DNA of 64,000 nt from CAWFLT01 sp963816795 (GTDB lineage Bacteria > Acidobacteriota > Vicinamibacteria > Vicinamibacterales > SCN-69-37), in the NCBI GenBank assembly GCA_963816795.1, contig CAWFLT010000012.1:62001-126000 (forward strand). Direction: 5' to 3'. Position numbers and translations under genes: made by a program. Numbering within the stretch: position 1 is the first letter of the stretch; every line of letters begins with the position of its first letter. The notes below the pieces were generated by a model, which worked only from the letters and a program-made list of their open reading frames with translations, did no database searches and was not told the DNA's origin. This document shows positions 55,631 to 64,000 of this stretch, in pieces.

Positions 55631-56473
55631 ATGAACGGTTCGGAAGCGACGGCAACGCCGGGCCGGTGCCCGGTCTACGTCCTCGCCCTGACAGACCCCC
55701 CGGCACCGCCGCCGAGGGACGGGTCGCCCGAGGATCCACACGACGTCGTCCTTCCGGCGCTCTCCGGCGAGTCGAGGCCGAAGCCCCGAACCGCAGCCGT
55801 ACGTCTTCCGGCCGGCGGAGTTCAGGCCGGCGGTCTTCATTCCGGCCGAGCCGCCACACCGTGCTCCGGCGGCAGAAGCGCGCGCCGATCGCGGCACCCC
55901 CATGGCGCCGCCGCCGGCCGCGGCTCCGCACCGCAGTTTGTCGGCCTCCCTGACCCGTATCGGCGAAGAGCTCGTGGCGTGGTTCAAGACGCTCGTGTCC
56001 GCGGCGGTCTACGCCACGCTGATCGTGACCTTCGGTTTTCAGGTGGCTCGCGTCGAAGGCCAGAGCATGGTGCCGACGCTCGAAGATCAGGACCGGTTGA
56101 TCGTCAACAAGCTCGCGTACCGCATCGGCTCGCCGCGCGTCGGCGACGTCGTGATGCTCTACTACCCGGAAGATCCGGAAAAATCGTTCGTCAAGCGCAT
56201 CGTCGCCGAAGAGGGCGACACGATCCGAAGCGACGAACGGCACGGGTCTATCCGCAACGAAGTGCCGCTCGACGATGACGTTCATTCCCGAGGAGTACCG
56301 CTGGTACTGACACGTGGGGACCGGTCGTGGTCCGCCGCGGCTACTACTTCGTGATGGGCGACCACCGGAACAACAGTTCAGACAGCCGCACCTGGGGCGA
56401 GGTCCCCAAGAAGTACATCATCGGCAGAGTCCAGGTGCGCTGGTGGCCCGTCAACCACGCGAGGATTTTCTAA
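55631..56473 (+). CDS. lepB: signal peptidase I with a Pro-rich N-terminal extension
   Basis: The catalytic part is clear: VEGQSMVPTLEDQDRLIVNK with the nucleophile Ser, KSFVKRIVAEEGDTI with the general-base Lys, and the C-terminal GDHRNNSSDSRTWG box, ending in VRWWPVNHARIF. One membrane helix (VSAAVYATLIVTFGFQVA) precedes it. Before the helix a Pro/Ala-rich cytoplasmic extension of about 90 residues (EPQPYVFRPAEFRPAVFIPA) is in the same frame. Its start is uncertain: an ATG at 55631 is offered through a frame change near 55770; the minimal start is 55902. The box before the C-terminus is also shifted (near 56240 and 56305). Confidence 0.75.
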
Positions 56474-57466
56474 GCCAGGCGCGTCGGACTCGCGCGGCCA
56501 GCATCACGCGCGTTCTCGCGCGAACGTCCTGGTTCTCAATCTGATCGTCGCCGGCGCCAAGATCGGGTTCGGTCTCTGGTCCGGCACGGTCAGCATCCTC
56601 TCCGACGGCTTTCACTCGCTCACCGATACGGGGTCCAACGTCCTCGCGCTCGTCGCCGTGCGGATTGCGCAGCGGCCGGCCGACCGGACGCATCCGTACG
56701 GCCATCGCAAGTTCGAGACGCTCGCCGCGGCCGGCATCTTCAGCCTGCTGCTCGTCGTCATCGTCGAGGTGATCCGGACATCGGTGGACGCGGCTGTGGA
56801 GCGGCGCCGCGCCGGAGGTCACGGCGCTGAGCTTCGGCGTGATGATCGCCACGCTGCTCGTCAACGTCCTCGTGGTTCGCTACGAGGGACGCGCGGGCCG
56901 GCGGCTCGGGAGCGAGGTTCTCCGGGCTGATGCGCATCACACCCGGAGCGATGTGCTCACGTCACTGGCGGTCATCCTCGCGCTCGTCGGCGTGAAACTC
57001 GGCTGTCCGATCCTCGACCCGGCGGCCGCGCTGCTCGTCGCGGGGTTCATCGGCCACGCGGCGTTCCAGATCGCCCGTGACACGTCCAACGTCCTCGCCG
57101 ATCACGTCGTGATCGACGACGCCGAGATCCAGCGTGTCGTCTCGGACGGTGCCCGAAGCTGTCGGCTGCCACGAGATCCGGACCCGCGGCTCCGCCGACT
57201 ACGCCTTCCTCGACCTGCACGTGTGGTTCTCGCCGGAAATGCCGCTCGAGGAAGCCCACCGGCTCTCGCACGTGGTCAAGGACCGGTTGCTCGCAGCGTT
57301 CCCCTCGCTCGCGGACGTCATCATCCACATCGAACCTGGGACGGGTACGGCGGGTACGAGCGGGTACGACGGGTACGACCGTTCACGTAGCGTCGCGGGG
57401 TCCACGACCAGCCGTGCGCTCGAGCCGCGCCGCTTACGTACGCGTCGTACCCACGTCTACTCGTAG
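56474..57466 (+). CDS. cation diffusion facilitator (CDF) metal transporter, frameshifted
   Basis: The metal-site motif SILSDGFHSLTDTGSNVLAL and the second ALRADAHHTRSDVLTSL-like segment (EVLRADAHHTRSDVLTS) identify a CDF exporter. A cytoplasmic domain (YAFLDLHVWFSPEMPLEEAH) ends in IHIEPGTG. The three parts are in different frames (shifts near 56815 and 57140); the start is not found and lies next to the lepB stop. The final 35 residues run through the GGGTACGA array. Such proteins export Zn, Co, Fe or Mn with proton antiport. Confidence 0.75.
57345..57382 (+). repeat. GGGTACGA short-word array at the CDF gene end
   Basis: GGGTACGGCGGGTACGAGCG and GGGTACGACGGGTACGACC are repeats of an 8- to 9-base word, translated as GTAGTSGYDGYDR. 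They lie in the last part of the CDF frame. Confidence 0.75.
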
Positions 57467-59308
57467 GTGCGTCGGAGCCCGTCCCGATACATCGCCTCAA
57501 TCTCCGCGCGATACCTGTCCTCGATGATCCGGCGTTTGACCTTCAGCGTCGGGGTCAATTCGCCGCCGGTCAGCGTGAACTCGCGCGACAAGAGGGAGAA
57601 CTTCTTGATCCGTTCGTACTGCGCGAGCCGCGCGTTGACGGTGTCGACGATGGCCGCGTAGAGCGAGCGGACGTCGGGGCGGTCCACCAGCGCTTGCGCC
57701 GCGGCGTCGGTCGCCGGCCGGGTGGCGTTGAGTCGCGCGGACAATGCTGCGAAGTCGGGCACGAGCAGGACTGCGGGAAAGTGCCGCGCGTCACCGAGGA
57801 GCACGGCTTCGCTGACCAGCGGGTCGGCGCGGAGCGCGGTCTCGATCGGCTGAGGCGCGATCTTCTTGCCGCCGGACGTCACCAGCAGTTCTTTCTTGCG
57901 ATCGGTGATCTCGAGATAGCCGGCCTCGTCGAGGCGCCCGATGTCGCCGGTGTAGAACCAGCCGTCGCGGATCGCCTCGGCGGTCTCGTCCGGCCGCTGG
58001 TAGTACTCGGCCATGACGTTCGGGCCTCGCGCCAGGATCTCGCCGTCGTCAGCGATCCGCACCTCGACGTTCGGAAGCGGAGGTCCCACCGTCCCGAAGC
58101 GAACGCGCTCCAGGGGCATGACGCACAGCACCGGCGCGGTCTCGGTCAGCCCGTAGCCCTCGAGGATGCGGGAATCCAATCCCGTAGAAAAAACGACCGA
58201 GCCTGGGGTCGAGCGGCGCGCTGCCCGAGACGGCAAACCGGAGGCGGCCGCCGATGCCGTCACGGATCTTCTGGAAGACGAGCCGGTCGGCCAGCGCCGA
58301 CGACAGACGCAGCCACGCCGATGGCGAGCCGCCCTGGGGCAGCACCCGCCCCCGTGCGTCGGCCACCCCGGCGGCCCACTGGAAGATCCTGGCCTTGAGG
58401 CCGCCCGACTCCGTCGCCGTTGCGCGAATACGCGCTTCCAACTTCTCGAACACGCGCGGGACCGCGCTCATCACCGTCGGCCGCACGACCTTGAGGTCGC
58501 GCGCGAGCGTCTCGATCGACTCCGCGAAAATCATGGACACGCCCGTCACGAAGTAGATGTAGGCGACGATCCGCTCGAAGGCGTGGCACAGCGGCAGGAA
58601 CGACAGCGCGACGTCGTCGTGCCTGAGATCGAGCACCTGCGTGATACCGATGAGGTTGGCGACCAGGTTGCCGTGCGTGAGCATCACGCCCTTCGGCTCG
58701 CCCGTCGTGCCCGAGGTGTAGATCACGGTCGCGAGATCCTCAGGACGGACTCGCTTGGCCGCATCGTGAAACGCGCGGCCGATGCCCCAATTGTCGAGCA
58801 GCTGCCGGTGGCCGCGATCGACCGCCTCGGTCCACGCCACCAGCGCAAACGGGGTGTCGCCGCCGCCCTCGATGCCCTCGATGAGCACGGCGGTCCGAAG
58901 CGCCGGCAGCGTCGGCGCCATCGCGATGATCTTGGCCAGCTGCGTCCTGTTCGAGACGATCGCCAGGCTCGCGCCGCTGTCGCGAAGAATGAAACCCACC
59001 TGCTCGGCCGACAGGGTCGGATAGATCGGCACCGTCACGGCCCCGGCGGTGAGGATGGCGAAATCGGCGACCAGCCACTCCGGACGGCTCTCTGAGAGGA
59101 GCGCCACGCGATCGCCGGCGCGCATGCCGAGCGACGCGAGGCCCAGTCCCAGATCGCGAATCTGGTCCAGGAACTCGCGCGCGCTCGTCGCCTCGATCTT
59201 CCCACCGGCGCACCGGCCGATCAGGTCGGGCTTGGGGTAGCGGCCGCTCGTGAAGAACGGCAGCTGCGCGATCGTCGGTGGCATCGTCGTGACGTCGTGG
59301 TCAGTCAC
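57457..59308 (-). CDS. long-chain acyl-CoA synthetase (FadD15-like), frameshifted
   Basis: About 617 residues. The AMP-binding motif is VIYTSGTTGEPKGVMLTHGN; FLPLCHAFER and SGSAPLDPRLGRFFYGIG follow. After a shift near 58180 come ILEGYGLTETAPV, GWFYTGDIGRLDEAGYLEIT and DRKKELLVTSGGKKIAPQPI. This order and length fit the FACL/AMP-dependent synthetases that activate fatty acids with CoA. It overlaps the D-hydroxyacid dehydrogenase gene by 4 bp (GTGA) and the convergent CDF gene by about 10 bases. Confidence 0.88.
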
Positions 59309-60316
59309 AGGCTAATGCTCAATAGCCCCGGGTCTTTGTCGACGACGTTGAGCAGCGGATCGCCGCGGCGAAACCGCGCCATGTTGTCGAGAAACAGGTC
59401 GACCACCGGCGTCCAGTAGTCGCGGCCGAAGGCCGCGCTGTGCGGCGTGAGGATGACGTTCGGCAGATCCCAGAGCGGACTTTCGGCAGGCAGCGGCTCG
59501 CGCTCGAATGCGTCGAGGCCCGCGCCCGCGATGCGGCCATGCGTCAACGCATCGACCAGGGCGGCCTCCTCAATCAGCCGGCCACGCGCAATGTTCACGA
59601 GCACCGCCGATGACCGCATGCACGCGAACTCGGCGAATCCGATCAGCGCCCGCGTCTCCTCCGTCCGCGGCAGCGCGAGCACGATCGCATCGGCGTGCGG
59701 CAGCAGGTCGAGCAGACGATCGGGTCCGACCACGGCAGAAACGCCGGGAGGCGCCGGAAGGTCGGGCCGGCGGCGGACGCCGGTGACTCGCATACCGAGA
59801 CCGGCCGCCATCGCGGCGATGCGTTCGCCGATCGACCCGAGCCCGATCACGACGACGTGACTGGCTGACGGGAGCGCGGTCCGCTCGGCCGCGATCGCTT
59901 CCTGCCGCCACGTATGCGAGGCCTGACCCGCAGCGGCCACGTGCAACCGCCGCCTCAGGGCCAGCAGCAGCGCGATCGCATGCTCGGCAATCGCCTCGCT
60001 ATGCGCGCCGCGCGCATTGGTGACCACGATGTCGCTCGCCACCAGCGCCGGGCGCATGAGCGCGCCGACGCCAACCGCCGTGCTGTGGATCCAGCGGACC
60101 TGGCGAGCCGCCGCGAGCTCGGCGTCGTTGATGCGCGTCGCCACCAGCACGTCAGCGCCGGCGAACGCGCGCAGCCGCTCCTCCGGCCCGCGCGCGTCGA
60201 TCGACCTCGACATCGGGCAGCGCCGCGGCGATGCGCGCGACTTCGGCAGACGGAATCGTCCAGACCGGCGGGTCGTGGACCGACACGACGACACGCAGGC
60301 GAGCAGATCCTGTCAC
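59305..60316 (-). CDS. D-2-hydroxyacid dehydrogenase, frameshifted
   Basis: About 336 residues. The NAD-binding fold has VVVIGLGSIGERIAAMAAGL, catalytic Arg in LVNIARGRLIEEAALVDAL, Glu in GLDAFEREPLPA and His in ILTPHSAAFG. The N-terminal 37 residues (RLRVVVSVHDPPVWTIPSAE, from a GTG at 60316) are in another frame; the shift is near 60205. Part of the family that includes phosphoglycerate and glyoxylate reductases. Coupled by overlap to moaC upstream and fadD downstream. Confidence 0.85.
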
Positions 60317-60821
60317 CGGCGGCGATAGAGTCCGCTCCGGCCGCCGCGCTTCTCCAGCAGGCGCACCGGCCCGATCACCATGGCGCGATCGACGGCTTTG
60401 AGCATGTCGTACAACGGTGAGGGCCGCGACGCTGGCCGCGACGAGCGCTTCCATTTCGACGCCGGTGCGGCCCGACGGTGACGGCGCTGGCGCGGATGTC
60501 GTAGCCGCTGGCCGTGGGGCGCAGATCGACGTCGACGTGCGACAGCGGCAACTGATGGCAGAGCGGAATGAGGTCGGCCGTCCGCTTGGCGGCGAGGATG
60601 CCCGCGAGGCGCGCCGTCTGAAGGGGATCGCCCTTCTTGACGCGCCGCTGCCGGATCGCCCGACGGGCGGCGGCGCTCATTCGAATCGTGGCGCCGGCGA
60701 CGGCTCGCGTTCGGTCTCGGCCTTTCCAGAGACGTCCACCATGCCCACGCGACCGTGCGGGTCGACGTGCGACAGGCGGGCTTCCGCGCGCCCGCTTACG
60801 CCTTGCTGCGGTCGGCTTCAT
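60313..60821 (-). CDS. moaC: MoaC, cyclic pyranopterin monophosphate synthase, frameshifted
   Basis: Typical MoaC segments are MVDVSGKAETER, AGILAAKRTADLIPLCHQLP with catalytic residues, and the C-terminal TGVEMEALVAASVAALTVYD and MLKAVDRAMVIGPVRLLEKR. They are in three frames (shifts near 60700, 60455 and 60420). MoaC converts 3',8-cH2GTP to cPMP in molybdenum cofactor formation, useful for MsrP at 5.2 kb. No other moa gene is near. The start is uncertain and overlaps the end of rex. Confidence 0.85.
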
Positions 60822-61470
60822 CGCGGGCCAGGAAAAACGACAGGCTCTCGAGCGACACGGTCAGGTCCACGTTCTTGAGTTTGACGCCGGGCGGCACCTT
60901 CAGGGTTCCCGGAGAGAAGTTCAGGATCGCGCGGATCCCGGCCTGCACGGCCACATTGACCACGCTTTGCGCCGACTCGGCGGGTACGGCGACCACGGCG
61001 ATATCGATGCGCTCCTTCTTCACGAGTTTACGGAACTCGACGGTGTCGTAGATGCTCACGCCAGCGCGCGAGTGGCGCCCGATCTTGTTGGTCTCGGTAT
61101 CGAACAGCGCCACGATCTCGAAGCCTTCCTGACGGAACCCCGGGTAGTCCGCGAGCGCGAGCCCGAGGTTGCCGGCGCCGAGGATGGCGACGCGGACGGT
61201 GCGGTCGAGCCCGAGAATCATCCGCAGATGGCGCTTGAGCTCCTTGACGTAGTAGCCCACGCCGCGCACGCCGAACTCGCCGAAATAGGCGAGATCCTTC
61301 CGAATCTGGGCGGCGTTCAATTGAAACTGCTCGGCGAGCGCCTTGGAGGAGATGGTCTTGACGCCGGCGGCGTCGAGGGTATTGAGGCACCGCAGGTAGA
61401 CGGACAATCGCCCGGCAGTGAGCTCGGACACTTGATCGCCGGCTGGGCGCGGCTTGTTCCTTCGCGTCAC
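60796..61470 (-). CDS. rex: redox-sensing transcriptional repressor Rex
   Basis: A 224-residue intact protein starting at GTG. The winged-helix part (RLSVYLRCLNTLDAAG; SSKALAEQFQLNAAQIRKDL) contacts DNA, and the C-terminal Rossmann domain (AILGAGNLGLALADY; VALFDTETNKIGR) binds NAD(H). It senses the NADH/NAD ratio and represses respiratory and fermentation genes. It precedes moaC. Confidence 0.93.
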   Translation of the reverse strand: MTRRNKPRPAGDQVSELTAGRLSVYLRCLNTLDAAGVKTISSKALAEQFQLNAAQIRKDLAYFGEFGVRGVGYYVKELKRHLRMILGLDRTVRVAILGAGNLGLALADYPGFRQEGFEIVALFDTETNKIGRHSRAGVSIYDTVEFRKLVKKERIDIAVVAVPAESAQSVVNVAVQAGIRAILNFSPGTLKVPPGVKLKNVDLTVSLESLSFFLARDEADRSKA

Positions 61471-61500
61471 AAGCTCGGAATTCTAGCAAAAGACATCGGG

Positions 61501-62216
61501 TCAGTTCAACTGCGCGCCCGATCGCCGCGCGCACCCGCTCGACGAGCGCGTCGCGATCGTCGAGCGTCATGCCCGGCGGTCGGCACCGCCAGCCCGAAGT
61601 GCACGGTCATGGTCACGGGCCAAATGAGCGGGCTCCCCTTCCGCATCGCGTCCCGGCCGCCGGAGACGGCGACGGGCACGACCGGCGCCTGCGCCTTGAG
61701 GGCCATCAGGAATCCGCCCTTCTTGAACGGGAGCAGCTCGCCGGTCCGGCTGCGGGTGCCTTCCGGAAAAATGACGAAGGAGTTACCTTCGCGGAGCGCA
61801 CTGGCGGCACGCTCAATCGCCGGCCGGCTCTGGTCCGGGTTCGATCGCTCGAGCGGAACGAACCCGGCCGCGTCGAACACCCACACCAGCACTGGCAGCT
61901 TCCGCAGTTCGGCCTTGTAGACGATCCGCAGTCGCGGAAAGAGCGGACGGAGCGCCAGAAAAATGGCCGGCGGCTCGATGTTGCTGCTGTGATTGCAGGC
62001 GTAGACGGCGCCCTGGATGAGATGCTCGGCGCCGAGCACTCGGAGGCGAATGCCGGCGAGTGCGAAGCCCAGGCGCACGCCGGCGCCACCGAGCGCATAC
62101 ATGAGACGGGCATCCCGCGTCACCGCCGTGACCGCGAGCGCGATCGGACCGCAGATCAGGACGTAGAGGGCGACGGAGATGACAGCGGCGAAGGTACGGA
62201 GGGCGGCGAGGATCAC
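61501..62216 (-). CDS. plsC: 1-acyl-sn-glycerol-3-phosphate acyltransferase (PlsC)
   Basis: About 238 residues with an N-terminal membrane helix. The acyltransferase block I is ACNHSSNIEPPAIFLAL (HX4E rather than the standard HX4D), block III is FVIFPEGTRSRTGELLPFKK, then APVVPVAVSGG. The last 25 residues (DDRDALVERVRAAIGRAVEL) are in another frame, with the shift near 61570; the stop is approximate. It adds the second acyl chain in phosphatidic acid synthesis. Confidence 0.85.
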
Positions 62217-62225
62217 GGAAGAAAT

Positions 62226-62258
62226 GAGCCGGGCCGTGCGAACCGCACGGCCCGGCTC
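62226..62258 (-). terminator. rho-independent terminator of carD
   Basis: A 15-bp perfect stem, GAGCCGGGCCGTGCG (62226-62240) with its complement (62244-62258), around a 3-base loop. On the minus strand a T-rich ATTTCTT follows. Confidence 0.85.
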
Positions 62259-62266
62259 AATTCAGA

Positions 62267-62974
62267 CTAGGACGCGCGGGCGGCTCGGCGCGGAGCGACC
62301 CGGGCCGCAGGCGCGGGCGCCGAGGCGACGCGCTTGGCAGCGGCGACGGGCGGCGCAGGCGCCGCCTTCGTCCGCGCTGCCGCCACGGCCGGAGCCGGAG
62401 CAGGCGCGGGCGCGGCGACCGGAGCCGGGACGGGAGCCGCCGCGACGGCCGGCGTGCCCTTGGCGCGCAGTGCGTTCTTGGCCTTGGTCTGGAAGCAGTG
62501 CTCCAGCGCTTTGTCGACCTTGTCCTCGACGGCCGGCGTCTTCTCGCCGAGTACTTCCGTCATTTCGGACACGACCAGGAACTTGGCCCGGTCGAGCATT
62601 CGCTTTTCGCGGAACGACAAGCTCTTCGACTTGCTCAAGAACGTCAGGCTCTTCAAGACTTCGACGACATCATAGATGGAGCCGGTGCGCATGCGGTCGG
62701 AGTTGTCCTTGAATCGGCCCTTCCAGTTCTGGTGACTCTCAATCTTGCCGTCACCGAGAAGCGAGAACAGTCGCTCCACTTCAACGTCCGTCACCGCGCG
62801 ACGCAGGCCCACGCCGTCGACGTTGTCGACCGGCACGAACACCGTCGTCTCGTTCGCCATCCTGAGCTGGTAGAAGCCGCAGGTGGTCCCCATGATGGTC
62901 TTTGTCTCAATTCGTTCGATCACACCCAGGCCATGATTCGGGTAGATGACCTTGTCTCCGATATCGAATGCCAC
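62267..62974 (-). CDS. CarD-family transcription factor with Ala/Pro-rich tail
   Basis: A 235-residue protein starting at GTG 62974. The Tudor-like RNA-polymerase-binding domain is FDIGDKVIYPNHGLGVIERI; the helical domain follows (RLFSLLGDGKIESHQNWKGR; SLSFREKRMLDRAKFLVVSE). The last 70 residues form an Ala/Pro/Lys tail (VPAPVAAPAPAPAPAVAAAR) and may bind DNA nonspecifically. CarD stabilises open complexes at rRNA and other promoters. A good terminator follows. Confidence 0.9.
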   Translation of the reverse strand: MAFDIGDKVIYPNHGLGVIERIETKTIMGTTCGFYQLRMANETTVFVPVDNVDGVGLRRAVTDVEVERLFSLLGDGKIESHQNWKGRFKDNSDRMRTGSIYDVVEVLKSLTFLSKSKSLSFREKRMLDRAKFLVVSEMTEVLGEKTPAVEDKVDKALEHCFQTKAKNALRAKGTPAVAAAPVPAPVAAPAPAPAPAVAAARTKAAPAPPVAAAKRVASAPAPAARVAPRRAARAS

Positions 62975-63290
62975 GTGTCCCCCGAGTGTTAAAAAGGAAA
63001 GGCGTCGGCTGGCTTCCCGCGAGCAGGTACGTCACGAGATTGTAGCAATTCCGGCGATCAAAAGCAACGGCAACCACTGGTAAATCAAGGGGTTCCGACG
63101 ATTTTCGTCTTTTGTTCGCTCAGCCTGGACAGTGCCGTGCAGACTGCCCTAACTGGTGGCAGGGACGGGGGTTATTCAGTAGCAATGAGGCAATGGGCCA
63201 ATGGGCGAATGGGGCAATGAGCCGTGGAGCAGTGAGCTCATGGCGCATTGCCTCATTGCCCCATTGCCCCATTGCCTCATTGCTTACTTG
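62975..63290. other. intergenic region with a GCAATG/CATTGC array
   Basis: No gene is seen. The first 190 bases should hold the carD promoter. From 63177 to 63290 the sequence is an array: plus-oriented words such as GGCAATGGGCCAATGGGCGA are followed by the inverse CATTGCCTCATTGCCCC words, so the array can fold on itself. It ends directly at the stop of the M28 gene. Confidence 0.75.
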
Positions 63291-64000
63291 TCAATGCGCC
63301 CGTGATACCCGCGCCCGCTCCGGGGCCCCTTGTTGTCGCGCTCGAGCGGCTTTGTCGCTGTTGGCGACGTTGAACCCGGCCTGGTAGACGAGCTGCGCGA
63401 TCTGCACGAGTTTCGGGAACAGAATCCGGTCCACTGAATCGGTCACGCAGTGGTAGTCGAGATGCGTGCCGGTGAAGAAGAAGGCGATCGGGATCCCTTT
63501 CGAGGCATAGCTGTAGTGGTCGCTCCGCGTGTAGAAGCTGTTCGGATCGGCCGGATCGTTGTACTCGAAGTCGAGATCGAGCTCCTTGGCGAATGTCGCG
63601 TTGGTGTCGACCACCATGTTGTGCAGATCGGTGCTGATGCGGTCGGCGCCGATGACGAACACCTTGCTCGACTCGCTCGCGTTGTCGTCCCGGTTGCGGC
63701 CGATCATGTCGATGTTGAACTGCGCCTGCACGTTGTCGAGCGGGACGACCGGGAAATCGGCGTTGTAGTGGGAGCCCAGCAGGCCCGCTTCTTCTCCGGA
63801 GTGCCAGACGAAGACGACCGATCGCTTCGGCTCGCGGGCCGGTCGCAAACGCCTTCGCGATCCCGAGCAAACCCGTCGATCCTGACCCGTCGTCGTCGGC
63901 GCCGTTGAAGATGGCGTCATCGGGCGCGGCCGGCCGGCAGCCCGCCCGCGGCGCTGGAGGCGTCGGCCGGAACCCGACGTGATCGAGGTGCGCACCGTAC
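63291..64000 (-). CDS. M28-family metallopeptidase, partial, frameshifted
   Basis: The gene runs off the right edge. At the edge the first zinc site is seen (YGAHLDHVG), then NGADDDGSGSTGLLGIAKAF, and, after a shift near 63845, VVFVWHSGEEAGLLGSHY with the catalytic Glu. FNIDMIGRNRDD and SDHYSYASKGIPIAFFFTGT complete the metal sites; LDYHCVTDSVD carries the last His. This is the normal pattern of M28 aminopeptidases, distinct from the glutaminyl-cyclase-like member at 36.8 kb. Probably exported; the signal lies outside the window. Confidence 0.85.
   Translation of the reverse strand, partial: TVRTSITSGSGRRLQRRGRAAGRPRPMTPSSTAPTTTGQDRRVCSGSRRRLRPAREPKRSVVFVWHSGEEAGLLGSHYNADFPVVPLDNVQAQFNIDMIGRNRDDNASESSKVFVIGADRISTDLHNMVVDTNATFAKELDLDFEYNDPADPNSFYTRSDHYSYASKGIPIAFFFTGTHLDYHCVTDSVDRILFPKLVQIAQLVYQAGFNVANSDKAARARQQGAPERARVSRAH

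Noticed and set aside
63177..63290. Possible CRISPR array
   Set aside because: The repeated words are too short and not separated by constant-length spacers; the array is inverted on itself and no cas gene is present.

Overview
The window is GC-rich, gene-dense bacterial DNA (about 65% G+C by eye, with many 4-bp ATGA/GTGA gene overlaps). The gene content points to Acidobacteriota, possibly the Vicinamibacteria: a VWFA-related secreted protein of the acidobacterial type, a Tes-like radical SAM enzyme of the kind linked to membrane-spanning lipids, an imuA-imuB-dnaE2 mutasome, CarD, Rex, a CHAD/Ppx polyphosphate set and several M28 peptidases. The placement is inferred from gene content only. 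I saw no rRNA, tRNA, CRISPR array or insertion sequence.

Layout. 1-6.2 kb: an unknown protein end, a lipoprotein, a metallophosphoesterase, the Tes-like enzyme and the MsrPQ methionine-sulfoxide repair system. 6.3-13 kb: UDP-N-acetylhexosamine dehydrogenase, a YqiA-like esterase, an exported amidohydrolase, a Tat-exported PLP enzyme and a VWA protein. 13.2-18.9 kb: the SOS mutasome operon, whose three genes carry short palindromic or tandem repeats inside the reading frames. 19-26 kb: an MFS exporter, a NicO-like metal transporter, a DsbD-N protein, PhoB-PhoR, and Pit with its DUF47 partner. 26-37 kb: a second PhoB-like regulator, GlgC and a phosphate/polyphosphate block (SixA, CHAD, Ppx, two thymidylate-kinase-like proteins, PstB, PhoU), then YacG, citrate synthase and a glutaminyl-cyclase-like M28 protein. 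37.7-45.4 kb: a DRE-TIM synthase, an FHA-GAF-PP2C phosphatase, a rhomboid lacking its His, a caspase-like protein lacking Cys and a TPR-metallopeptidase. 45.4-57 kb: an ICMT/FAD/KAS cluster, a glycosyltransferase-like protein, a phospholipid-methyltransferase-like protein, MetH-MTHFR, NuoI, LytS/LytR, signal peptidase and a CDF transporter. 57-64 kb: FadD, a D-hydroxyacid dehydrogenase, MoaC, Rex, PlsC, CarD and a partial M28 peptidase.

Phosphate is the main functional theme. Four sites carry TGTAAC-like words repeated every 11 bp, as expected for PHO boxes, next to the DUF47-pit/regulator pair, pstB, the CHAD/ppx divergence and the gap before glgC.

Two cautions and one unusual pattern. About 28 of roughly 62 genes show apparent frameshifts in otherwise conserved proteins; this most likely reflects indel errors in the assembly, so those genes are annotated as single CDSs with approximate shift positions. 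Many intergenic gaps, and several coding linkers, consist of short words (7-14 bp) repeated imperfectly, mostly with a different word at each locus. Together with a dispersed palindrome family around GGGGTGGGGCCCC, these are the least explained feature of the window.
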